Assembly (NCBI GenBank): GCA_024644775.1
Contig: JAHEHB010000205.1
Span: 1-9,308, forward strand
Source: Deltaproteobacteria bacterium
GTDB taxonomy: Bacteria; Desulfobacterota; Desulfobacteria; Desulfobacterales; SURF-15
Direction: 5' to 3'
DNA length: 9,308 nucleotides
Each line of letters opens with the position of its first letter. Within the stretch, counting starts at the first letter, position 1. Below, in pieces: positions 1 through 6,349 of this stretch. Under the pieces are notes generated by a model. That model worked only from the letters and a program-made list of their open reading frames with translations, was not told the DNA's origin and searched no databases. The position numbers and the translations under genes are program-made.

Positions 1-1
1 T

Positions 2-565
2 GTTCGGGACGATGCCCTGCCCCGTTCCATTTACGAAATCGCCGGTGCAAGAGAGGTTGCCATCGAACTTAGAAGCTTTTCAAAAACGGCCGGCTTTACG
101 GGCACCCGATGTGGTTATGCAGTAATACCCAAGACTTGCATGGCCTTCGATAACAATGGAACAAAACATGCCCTGCATTCCCTGTGGAACCGTCGCCATA
201 CAACGAAGTTTAACGGTGTATCTTATCCGGTGCAAAGAGCGGCCGAGGCGGTCTACAGTGAAGAGGGTCGCGCACAATGTAAGGAACGAATCGATTATTA
301 TTTAAAAAATGCCGATCTTGTCAGAAAAGAAATGACGGCACTGGGATACGAATGTGTCGGGGGTGACAATTCCCCCTACATCTGGGTAGATGGTGATACC
401 GACTCCTGGGCCTTTTTCGACCTGTTACTGGAAAAAGCCGGTGTCGTGTGTACACCCGGAGCCGGTTTCGGCAAATGCGGCCAAGGTTTTATCCGCATCA
501 GCGCATTCAACAGCTTTGAAATGGTTCAAAAGGCCATGTCCCGCATTCGAGAAGCTTTAAAGTAA
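2..565 (+). CDS. dapL: LL-diaminopimelate aminotransferase, C-terminal part (5' end outside window)
   Basis: This PLP-dependent class I/II aminotransferase converts tetrahydrodipicolinate plus glutamate directly to LL-diaminopimelate, for lysine and peptidoglycan synthesis in the cytoplasm. About 187 codons are present, against roughly 410 for the full family. The frame is open from base 2 and its start lies outside the window. The PLP-lysine motif SFSKTAGFTGTRCGY is visible early, with the Schiff-base lysine codon at 83-85. The segments VYSEEGRAQ and PGAGFGKCGQGFIRISAF, the phosphate-binding and C-terminal small-domain region, also fit DapL. The internal ATG at 140 is not the start, because the PLP motif lies upstream of it in the same frame. 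The gene ends in TAA at 563-565. I infer that it is intact beyond the window edge, as nothing broken is visible here. Confidence 0.92.
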   Translation, partial: VRDDALPRSIYEIAGAREVAIELRSFSKTAGFTGTRCGYAVIPKTCMAFDNNGTKHALHSLWNRRHTTKFNGVSYPVQRAAEAVYSEEGRAQCKERIDYYLKNADLVRKEMTALGYECVGGDNSPYIWVDGDTDSWAFFDLLLEKAGVVCTPGAGFGKCGQGFIRISAFNSFEMVQKAMSRIREALK

Positions 566-661
566 TTAATTGAGGATTCTTCAGAAACCTCTCGCTCAGA
601 GCTCCGTCATTTAGGCCGTTAATTCTTGGAAAAGTTTATTACACAATGTGCTAATTTTTTA

Positions 662-691
662 TTGACAAATAAAAATTTTCTGTTCTATTAA
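662..691 (+). promoter_or_regulatory. Putative sigma70-type promoter for the cytochrome operon
   Basis: A perfect TTGACA (-35) lies at 662-667. A TATTAA (-10, 4 of 6 to consensus) lies at 686-691 after an 18-bp spacer, in an AT-rich stretch about 60 bp before the first cytochrome start. It would drive the tetraheme/octaheme cytochrome pair separately from dapL. It is called by pattern only. Confidence 0.45.
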
Positions 692-726
692 AAACAACGT
701 CCGTTTTGTGCACCTCAGAATACTTA

Positions 727-738
727 GTTATCGATAAC
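727..738. promoter_or_regulatory. 12-bp perfect palindrome just before the cytochrome RBS
   Basis: GTTATCGATAAC is a perfect 12-bp palindrome. It ends one base before the Shine-Dalgarno GGGGAGG (739-745) of the tetraheme cytochrome. It lies downstream of the predicted promoter, so it could be a repressor operator or a small leader hairpin that modulates ribosome access. No regulator family can be assigned from the sequence alone. Confidence 0.35.
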
Positions 739-751
739 GGGGAGGACGTAC

Positions 752-1291
752 ATGAAAAAATATATCATTGCCTCGCTCCTGGTCGCTTTCGGCGTATTGA
801 TTGCATTTCCCCTCTTTAGTATCGGTTACTACACCATGGTACGCACGTCTACGCCCCAGTTTTGTGCCTCCTGTCATGAAATTCAATTCGCATACAATAC
901 CTGGAAAACCTCAACGCACGTAAATAATGCCCAAGGATTTGTGGCAGACTGCATGGATTGTCACCTTCCTGCCCCGCATGACACATTTAATTTCTTCTAT
1001 GCTAAAACCTTTCACGGCATTAAAGATATTATTATTCATTTCACACAAGACGAATACGACCACGAAAAAAATCGGGCCGCAGCCTATGCCTCATTTGAGA
1101 ATGAACAATGTCAGAAATGCCATCGAAACATCCTGTACATACCGGACAAACGGGGCGCCATGCTGGCTCATCGATCGGTAATCTACGCACGACCGGGCTA
1201 TGAGAAAAAATGCGTCGACTGCCACAGAAACCTCGTTCACAACCCGCGGGAGGTTTATGACTACAAACAATATAAGACGTCGGGTGTTTGA
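752..1291 (+). CDS. NapC/NrfH-family tetraheme cytochrome c (quinol dehydrogenase subunit)
   Basis: This is a membrane-anchored tetraheme cytochrome expected to oxidise menaquinol and pass electrons to a periplasmic multiheme partner. The 179 residues begin with an uncleaved membrane anchor (about 4-28), then four CXXCH haem sites: C38-H42, C67-H71, C120-H124 and C154-H158. Length and layout fit NrfH and the NapC-like HaoC/CycX proteins that partner octaheme cytochromes. The start ATG has a strong RBS (GGGGAGG, 6 nt upstream). The first haem motif reads CASCHEI, so the methionine two residues after the haem histidine, a haem-1 ligand in NrfH-type CHxM motifs, is isoleucine here. The downstream octaheme gene is HAO-like rather than a pentaheme NrfA, so HaoC is the better analogue. 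That partner choice is inferred from gene order. No symbol is assigned, because nrfH and haoC are not separable by eye. Confidence 0.9.
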   Translation: MKKYIIASLLVAFGVLIAFPLFSIGYYTMVRTSTPQFCASCHEIQFAYNTWKTSTHVNNAQGFVADCMDCHLPAPHDTFNFFYAKTFHGIKDIIIHFTQDEYDHEKNRAAAYASFENEQCQKCHRNILYIPDKRGAMLAHRSVIYARPGYEKKCVDCHRNLVHNPREVYDYKQYKTSGV

Positions 1292-1307
1292 GATCGAAAA
1301 TTAAATA

Positions 1308-1499
1308 TTCATTTACGCGGTTATCTACAAAGCTCCAGTTGGCATAAATGTGACCGGATATGAAGCAGTGTTAAAAGCTTTCGTATCGTGTAACTCTCTG
1401 TAAGATGTCCTAAAATTAATCGTGCCACAATGCCGTTTGATGTCGTGCCGAACCCAAAATTCAGCTCACTGGAGCTTTGTAGATAACCGCGTTCATTTA
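1308..1499. mobile_element. MITE-like element with 24-bp perfect terminal inverted repeats and 8-bp target duplication
   Basis: The left terminal repeat at 1316-1339 (begins CGCGGTTATCTACAAAG) is the exact reverse complement of the right repeat at 1468-1491. The body between them is 128 bp, giving a 176-bp element. It is bracketed by direct copies of TTCATTTA at 1308-1315 and 1492-1499, an 8-bp target-site duplication. There is no coding capacity for a transposase, so it would be moved in trans by an IS whose ends match. Removing the element and one duplication copy leaves 40 bp between the two cytochrome genes. The right end stops only a few bases before the octaheme cytochrome RBS. The parent IS family is not determined. 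Confidence 0.85.
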
Positions 1500-1515
1500 A
1501 TTACGGAGGATTGAA

Positions 1516-2919
1516 ATGAAATCGTTGCGATTCTTTTGGATTCTTATTGGCGTCGCAGTTTGTTTGTGGGGAATCGATGCTCAGATTACCACTGCCCAAA
1601 CAACCGGAAACTTTGCCAAAGAGAAGGCATTTCGAATCGAACGAGGTATGCCGCCTGCGGCGATAGCCTGCATCGAATGCCACAAAAGAGAGCATCCAGG
1701 GCTTTTTGCCGACTGGGCAAACAGTCGCCATGCGGCGGCGAATATCTCGTGCTACGACTGCCACAAGGCTGAAGAGTTTGATCCGGATGTTAGCAAATCT
1801 CACTACAAGCAATACGAGCGCTCCGATCAGCAGTGGGGAACAAAAGAGTACAAAGTCCCCATAGCCGCCGTGGTAACACCCAAGGACTGCTCCCGGTGTC
1901 ATCCGGATGAAGCCACCCAATACGGCCGTAGCAAACATGCCAACACGATGGAAATCATCTGGAAAATCGACCCATGGCTCAATAATGGCATGAATAGTGA
2001 CTTTGAACGGGCAACCGGCTGCTATCATTGTCATGGAACCGTCTTGAAAATAAAAGATGATGCGCTTGATCCCGAAACCTGGCCCAATGTGGGAGTCGGG
2101 CGTGTTAATCTAGATGGCAGCCTGGGAAGCTGCACGAGCTGCCATACACGTCATCGGTTTTCGGTCATGGAAGCCAGAAAACCGGAAGCTTGCGGCCAGT
2201 GTCATTTGGGACCCGACCACCCCCAAATAGAAATCTATATGGAATCGAAACACGGTGATATCTATACCGCACATGGTGACAACTATAATTGGGTGGCTGC
2301 CCCTGGAACATGGTCACCGGGTACCGATTACCGAGGCCCCACCTGCGCCTCTTGCCATATGTCCGGTGCCGGAACTGTGTTAACCAGCCATGATGTAACC
2401 GAGAGGCTGGCATGGGAAATCCAGGCTCCCCTGACCATTCGCCCGGAAGAATTCGCAGCATTCCCGGCCAAGACAAATTGGCAGGTGGAAAGAGATAAGA
2501 TGAAGGTTGTGTGCACCCAGTGTCACGGCAAAACGTGGGTGGACGATCATTTTATCAAGCTGGATAAAGTCGTTCAGGAATATAATGACGTTTACTTTAA
2601 ACCAGCCAAAAAAATGCTTGACGACCTTTATGAAAAGGAATTGTTGGATAAGACCAAGTTCTTTGATGAGAAACTTGAAGTTGAATACTATGAACTGTGG
2701 CATCACGAAGGCCGGCGGGCGCGGATGGGTGCTGCCATGATGGCACCCGATTATGCGTGGTGGCATGGATTTTATGAATGCAAAAAGCGATACAACGGCT
2801 TTATGCAGGAAGCCAGAGAGCTCATCGAGCACAACAAAAAGGCTTACAAGGCGACCGATTTTCCCAATGCCACAGGAAACACCACTCGACCAGAAGAAGT
2901 ATTTTCAAAAAAACAGTAA
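1516..2919 (+). CDS. haoA: Octaheme cytochrome c, hydroxylamine oxidoreductase (HAO)-like
   Basis: This is a periplasmic octaheme cytochrome of the HAO family. Relatives oxidise hydroxylamine or hydrazine, or work reductively on hydroxylamine or nitrite. The 467 residues start with a signal peptide (hydrophobic core about 5-20, possible cleavage after A27). Eight CXXCH sites follow: C52, C79, C125, C169, C206, C226, C277 and C333. The block CHTRHRFSVMEARKPEACGQ (209-228) continues into CH, GPDHP and SKHG, which is characteristic of HAO. The C-terminal helical domain carries APDYAWWHGFYE (410-421). Y413 and Y420 are candidates for the tyrosine that crosslinks haem 4 (C169) in oxidative HAOs. 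There is no C-terminal membrane anchor. The ATG follows GGAGGA at 1505-1510. The upstream tetraheme protein is its likely quinol-side electron donor, giving a HaoCA-type module. Direction and substrate are inference, and detoxification of nitrite-derived hydroxylamine is possible. Confidence 0.88.
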   Translation: MKSLRFFWILIGVAVCLWGIDAQITTAQTTGNFAKEKAFRIERGMPPAAIACIECHKREHPGLFADWANSRHAAANISCYDCHKAEEFDPDVSKSHYKQYERSDQQWGTKEYKVPIAAVVTPKDCSRCHPDEATQYGRSKHANTMEIIWKIDPWLNNGMNSDFERATGCYHCHGTVLKIKDDALDPETWPNVGVGRVNLDGSLGSCTSCHTRHRFSVMEARKPEACGQCHLGPDHPQIEIYMESKHGDIYTAHGDNYNWVAAPGTWSPGTDYRGPTCASCHMSGAGTVLTSHDVTERLAWEIQAPLTIRPEEFAAFPAKTNWQVERDKMKVVCTQCHGKTWVDDHFIKLDKVVQEYNDVYFKPAKKMLDDLYEKELLDKTKFFDEKLEVEYYELWHHEGRRARMGAAMMAPDYAWWHGFYECKKRYNGFMQEARELIEHNKKAYKATDFPNATGNTTRPEEVFSKKQ

Positions 2920-3039
2920 TAGTGACCATATACTTTAAAACATAATTACAGTTAGTTATAAATATTTTTTCAATTATTGATCAAAGTAACGTAACGATCC
3001 ACTCCGGTTACAGATTCTCTATTTTTTACACCAAAAATC

Positions 3040-3069
3040 GCCGGATTAATTCTCGTTAATCGATTCGGC
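3040..3069 (+). terminator. Bulged hairpin after the octaheme cytochrome gene (possible terminator)
   Basis: GATTAA (3044-3049) pairs with TTAATC (3056-3061), and GCCG (3040-3043) pairs with CGGC (3066-3069) across a 4-nt bulge. A moderately T-rich ATCTATTTTCT follows. It separates the cytochrome pair from the serS promoter. The stem is weak and the U-tract interrupted, so the terminator role is tentative. Confidence 0.3.
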
Positions 3070-3087
3070 ATCTATTTTCTGTTCTCC

Positions 3088-3117
3088 TTGACACATTCCG
3101 CCTTTTAAGCCTATGAA
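3088..3117 (+). promoter_or_regulatory. Putative sigma70-type promoter of serS
   Basis: TTGACA at 3088-3093 and TATGAA at 3112-3117 (4 of 6 to consensus) are separated by 18 bp and lie about 35 bp before the serS start. The architecture matches the promoter proposed at 662-691. No T-box leader elements are seen in the short space before the gene. Confidence 0.45.
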
Positions 3118-3151
3118 TCAGATCTGAATATTACCGCAGAGGGGAAGTACC

Positions 3152-4444
3152 ATGCTCGATATCAAATATGTTGTAGAACATCGTAACGAAGTTAAAGAAA
3201 ATGCGCGCAACCGGCATGTGGATTGCGATGTCGATGGACTGATCGACTTTTATCAACAGCGAAAACAGAATCAGCAGGAGGTGGACAACCTCAGACAGCA
3301 ACGAAATGAAATTTCCGACCGGATAAAATCAGCCGCTGGTGAAGAACGCTCTCAACTCATAGAAAAGAGTAAAACCATTAAATCCGACCTATCCACGAAA
3401 GAGTCGGTGTTGTCCGATATCTCGACGCGTCTCAATGAAGAACTCGCCAAATTACCGAATATGACGCACCCCGCATCACCCATCGGAAAGGACGATACTG
3501 AAAACAAGGAAGTGAGGGTATACAAATCTCCCACCCAGTTTTCATTTGAGCCTAAAGATCACATACAGCTCGGAAAAGATCTGGATCTCATCGATTTTGA
3601 AACCGCCAACAAGGTTTCCGGATCGAAGTTCTATTACCTCAAAAATGAGGCCGTGCTTCTCGAATATGCATTGATCCATCACGCCATCACCATGCTAGCG
3701 AAGGAAGGATTTACGCTTGTCACGACGCCGGATTTAGCCAGAGATCGCATTCTGGACGGTATCGGTTATAATCCCCGTGGGGAAGAAACCCAGGTTTATT
3801 CCATAGCCAATAGCGATCTATGTCTTATCGGCACGGCCGAGATTACCCTGGGAGGATATTATGCCGATTCGGTGTTGGCGGAGGATCAGCTTCCTATCAA
3901 ACTTGCCGGGATATCCCACTGCTTTAGAACCGAAGCCGGATCCTACGGCCAGTTCTCAAAAGGGCTCTACCGGGTCCACCAGTTTACAAAGGTGGAGATG
4001 TTCGCCTTCACGACACCGGATCATTCCGAATATATGCACGAATACATGGTGGACATGGAAGAGCGAATATTCAAATCCCTGGACATTCCGTTCAGAACGG
4101 TCGATATCTGCACCGGCGATCTGGGGGGGCCGGCATATCGAAAATACGATCTCGAAGCCTGGATGCCGGGCCGGCCATCAAAAGAAAGCGGCCGATTGGG
4201 TGATTGGGGCGAAGTCACCAGCACCTCTAATTGCACCGATTACCAAGCCCGGCGACTGAACATCCGATATCGACCCAATGAAGGTGGTAGACTGGCATAC
4301 GTCCATATGCTAAATGGGACGGCTGTGGCCATTTCACGCGCGCTCATCGCCATTATCGAAAACGGTCAACAAGAAGACGGCAGTATCGTTGTACCCGAAG
4401 TCTTACGTCCCTGGGTGGGAAAGGATGTGATTCATCGAGGCTGA
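3152..4444 (+). CDS. serS: Seryl-tRNA synthetase
   Basis: This class II aminoacyl-tRNA synthetase charges tRNA-Ser (and tRNA-Sec) with serine in the cytoplasm. Its 430 residues match the usual length. An N-terminal long-helix arm that contacts tRNA spans about 30-105 and is rich in K/E/Q. The catalytic domain shows a motif-1 region (TLVTTPDLARDR, about 188-199), the serine-site TAE (228-230), motif 2 FRTEAGS (258-264), and motif 3 LNGTAVAISRALIAIIEN (387-404). The start ATG follows AGAGGGG at 3138-3144. The active-site loop reads STSNCTDYQARRLNIRYR, and DLGGPAYRKYDLEAWMPG precedes it. From memory, common proteobacterial SerRS has SCSNFEDFQARR at this loop, so this may be a divergent subtype. 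It appears to be transcribed alone, as non-coding DNA flanks it on both sides. Confidence 0.95.
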   Translation: MLDIKYVVEHRNEVKENARNRHVDCDVDGLIDFYQQRKQNQQEVDNLRQQRNEISDRIKSAAGEERSQLIEKSKTIKSDLSTKESVLSDISTRLNEELAKLPNMTHPASPIGKDDTENKEVRVYKSPTQFSFEPKDHIQLGKDLDLIDFETANKVSGSKFYYLKNEAVLLEYALIHHAITMLAKEGFTLVTTPDLARDRILDGIGYNPRGEETQVYSIANSDLCLIGTAEITLGGYYADSVLAEDQLPIKLAGISHCFRTEAGSYGQFSKGLYRVHQFTKVEMFAFTTPDHSEYMHEYMVDMEERIFKSLDIPFRTVDICTGDLGGPAYRKYDLEAWMPGRPSKESGRLGDWGEVTSTSNCTDYQARRLNIRYRPNEGGRLAYVHMLNGTAVAISRALIAIIENGQQEDGSIVVPEVLRPWVGKDVIHRG

Positions 4445-4495
4445 CGATTCGTATCTCATCAATTAAACCCCAACCCAGATAAACCGGAAAGAATA

Positions 4496-4567
4496 GCCAC
4501 AAGGCACTAAGACACAAACAATAACTGGTTATTATAAATTAACTTTGTGCCTTGGTGTCTTGGTGGC
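4496..4567. repeat. Imperfect inverted repeat (GCCAC...AAGGCAC / GTGCCTTGGTGTC type)
   Basis: The left arm (4496-4518, begins GCCACAAGGCACTAAGACAC) and right arm (4544-4567) pair along about 23 bp with one bulge and a few changes. Several of those changes swap G for A and so can be G-U pairs in RNA. The loop contains a second near-palindrome, AATAAC-TG-GTTATT (4520-4533). An AT-rich GAAATTATTTTGTT follows. It lies 50 bp after serS and could act as its terminator. It resembles the cact/aag-rich dispersed intergenic repeats of many environmental anaerobes. That resemblance is from memory and its copy number is unchecked. Confidence 0.6.
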
Positions 4568-4643
4568 GAAATTATTTTGTTAGATAAATCTTTCGCAAAT
4601 ATGATGCGATTTTGATAGATAAGTACTAATAACCAATTCATGA

Positions 4644-4660
4644 GAAACGTTTGACGTTTC
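4644..4660. promoter_or_regulatory. 7-bp-arm hairpin or operator before the PhoD-like gene
   Basis: GAAACGT (4644-4650) and ACGTTTC (4654-4660) are perfect inverted arms around TTG, ending about 15 bp before the Shine-Dalgarno of the phosphatase gene. They could be a protein-binding site or a leader hairpin. No regulator is assigned, and no recognisable Pho-box repeats were seen beside it. Confidence 0.35.
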
Positions 4661-4675
4661 GGTATATTCGGTTCA

Positions 4676-4692
4676 GGAGGAGGTGAAACTTG
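4676..4692 (+). promoter_or_regulatory. Strong ribosome binding site setting a TTG start
   Basis: GGAGGAGGTG (4676-4685) lies four bases before TTG at 4690-4692. The first in-frame ATG is 59 codons further in and would delete the conserved N-terminal GPIVGETTS segment. TTG is therefore the best start for the phosphatase gene. Confidence 0.75.
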
Positions 4693-6084
4693 AAAATAAA
4701 CTCGTTAACAGTAGGTCCTATCGTAGGAGAAACCACATCCACACGAACACGCATTTGGGGGCGAGGGGATGCACATGTTGTCGAAGGAAACCCCAGGCGA
4801 TGCTTCGGTGCCATCCGTTATCGTGAATCTGGGAACGCCCGGTGGAATAAGCATCGTGTTTTTAAAATGAATCCTAATTTCGACTTAACCGGAATTGCGA
4901 TCCTTGATCGCTTAAAACCTGAGACCCCATATGAATATGAAATCGGATATTTCTTCTCCGATGCGGAACTCGCAGATGCAAACTTTGTGGAGTCCGACTG
5001 GGCGGCAGCCAGTACAGGCACCTTTTTAACCGCCAGCAATAATGATCAAAAATCACGTACATTAATAATTGGTTCTTGCCGGTATCTTCTCAAAACATTT
5101 TTGGGAGATTTTTTTGATGATCGTGGTGACAAGACATTTCGCTCAATCCTAAAACAAATTGAAAACGGTTCGGAAATCCATCAATTGATCATGATGGGCG
5201 ATCAAATCTACGCCGATGATTTATTCGTGTTCAATCCTGATAAAACGGTCTATCAGTTTTTTGAACGCTATCGTGATGTATTTTCTCAAAAATATATTCG
5301 TCGCCTGATGAGCCGAGTTCCAACTTATATGACATTGGATGATCATGAAATTGAAGACGGTTGGCCTGCTAAAGCGAGCGATAAAGACTGGAAAACCGTT
5401 TATCCGGTGGCCATACATGCGTATCAGACGTATCAAATCAGCCATAGCCCAGCCATACCAATACTTAAAAGTAAACTTGAAGGAACTCCCAAAAGGCTTT
5501 GGTATAATTACTCAGATGGGTGTTGCGATGTATTTATCACAGATTGCCGAACCGAGCGCTATCTCGGTAACGGTAACCGTGAAATCATAAGTTCAGAGCA
5601 GATGAGTGCTCTAAAAAGATGGCTCAACAACGGTTCCGGCAGGGTAAAAATCGTAACAACGTCAGTCCCCTTTATCCCGGATTCCGAAGGAGAAAGCGAT
5701 GACAAGTGGTCCGGGTTTCAAAATCAACGAAATGAGCTGCTACGCCACATCGAAAAAAACCAGATAAAACGTGTCGTGTTCTTTTCCGGGGACGTCCATG
5801 CGTCAATGTCGGTGGAGTTGATGTCGCCGTCAAAATTGAAGATAATTTCCGTGATCTCTTCGCCTTTTTTCTGGCCCTACCCTCATCCATCCGCCCGACG
5901 CTTCAAGAGGACCGGAACAATTGATGCCGGTAAATTAGGTACGTTTCGCCTCACAAATGCAAGTCCGGTGGTTAATGATGATAATTTTGCAAGAGTAACG
6001 GTTCACCCGGATAAAATCGAAATCGATGTCTTTGAACGTAAAGGCGCACGAAAATCACATAAGGAACACAGATTTGAAGCCTGA
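4690..6084 (+). CDS. PhoD-like metallophosphatase/phosphodiesterase
   Basis: This is a metal-dependent phosphoesterase of the PhoD family, whose characterised members hydrolyse phosphomonoesters and phosphodiesters. The 464 residues start with a Fibronectin-like N-terminal domain (about 5-115, GPIVGETTSTRTRIWGRGD). The catalytic domain shows GSC (C130, the position of a metal-ligand cysteine in PhoD), GDQIYADD (170-177), LDDHEIEDGW (216-225) and FFSGDVH (364-370), the expected metal-binding order. The start is TTG at 4690, supported by a strong RBS. There is no Tat or Sec signal at the N-terminus, unlike classical secreted PhoD, so a cytoplasmic location is inferred. The substrate cannot be read from the sequence. 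The gene has palindromic repeat DNA on both sides and seems to be its own unit. Its relation to the downstream FAD enzyme is unknown. Confidence 0.85.
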   Translation: MKINSLTVGPIVGETTSTRTRIWGRGDAHVVEGNPRRCFGAIRYRESGNARWNKHRVFKMNPNFDLTGIAILDRLKPETPYEYEIGYFFSDAELADANFVESDWAAASTGTFLTASNNDQKSRTLIIGSCRYLLKTFLGDFFDDRGDKTFRSILKQIENGSEIHQLIMMGDQIYADDLFVFNPDKTVYQFFERYRDVFSQKYIRRLMSRVPTYMTLDDHEIEDGWPAKASDKDWKTVYPVAIHAYQTYQISHSPAIPILKSKLEGTPKRLWYNYSDGCCDVFITDCRTERYLGNGNREIISSEQMSALKRWLNNGSGRVKIVTTSVPFIPDSEGESDDKWSGFQNQRNELLRHIEKNQIKRVVFFSGDVHASMSVELMSPSKLKIISVISSPFFWPYPHPSARRFKRTGTIDAGKLGTFRLTNASPVVNDDNFARVTVHPDKIEIDVFERKGARKSHKEHRFEA

Positions 6085-6097
6085 ATTGAAGTTTATC

Positions 6098-6258
6098 TAA
6101 TTAGTGTCCGTCCAGGGATGAGTCCGCCTCAGGCGGATGCAAGATCAAGGCGGGCGAGAATTTTAACCACAGGAATACATTTAGTATTTTGAGGATTAAA
6201 ATTCGGAGCCCAACGCCGATATTGCGTAAATTGGCCATTTCTGGATGGGCACTAATTA
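6098..6258. repeat. 161-bp nested palindromic element (long-stem repeat)
   Basis: The outer arms at 6098-6115 (TAATTAGTGTCCGTCCAG) and 6241-6258 are complementary over 18 bp with two T/C-type differences, both of which would be G-U pairs in RNA. Nested inside are a 9-bp perfect pair, GAATTTTAA (6158-6166) with TTAAAATTC (6196-6204), extended outward by a GGCGGGC / GCCC..GCC pairing; a hairpin TCCGCC-TCA-GGCGGA (6123-6137); and an imperfect hairpin GCCGATATT..AAATTGGC near 6215-6235. The branched fold fills most of the gap between two genes and encodes no protein. It may be a mobile palindromic repeat, a terminator for the phosphatase gene, or a structured RNA. Confidence 0.65.
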
Positions 6259-6349
6259 TAAAGTACTGGAGTGATAGACGTTTGGTAATCCCGACTTGCG
6301 CTGTGATCTGTTCTTCTTGCAGTTGCAATCGATCGCTCAGGAGGATGCA

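Noticed and set aside
572..591. Hairpin GAGG..CCTC after dapL as a terminator.
   Set aside because: The stem is short and interrupted by an A/A mismatch, the loop is tight, and no T-tract follows.
1340..1467. Possible small protein inside the MITE body.
   Set aside because: No start with an RBS and no frame of useful length was seen, so the interior looks non-coding.
2380..2832. A 150-codon open frame on the - strand inside the octaheme cytochrome gene.
   Set aside because: It is antisense to a gene with eight intact haem motifs and shows no domain, so it is a shadow frame.
2947..2959. TACAGTTAGTTAT here is exactly reverse-complemented at 7849-7861, and both copies are followed by an A/T tract.
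   Set aside because: A 13-bp match between AT-rich intergenic regions is expected about once by chance in a window this size, and the flanks do not extend the similarity.
6296..6349. Longer N-terminus for the FAD oxidoreductase, from TTG at 6296.
   Set aside because: No good RBS precedes it, whereas ATG 6350 has AGGAGGA at the right distance and gives a normal-length protein.
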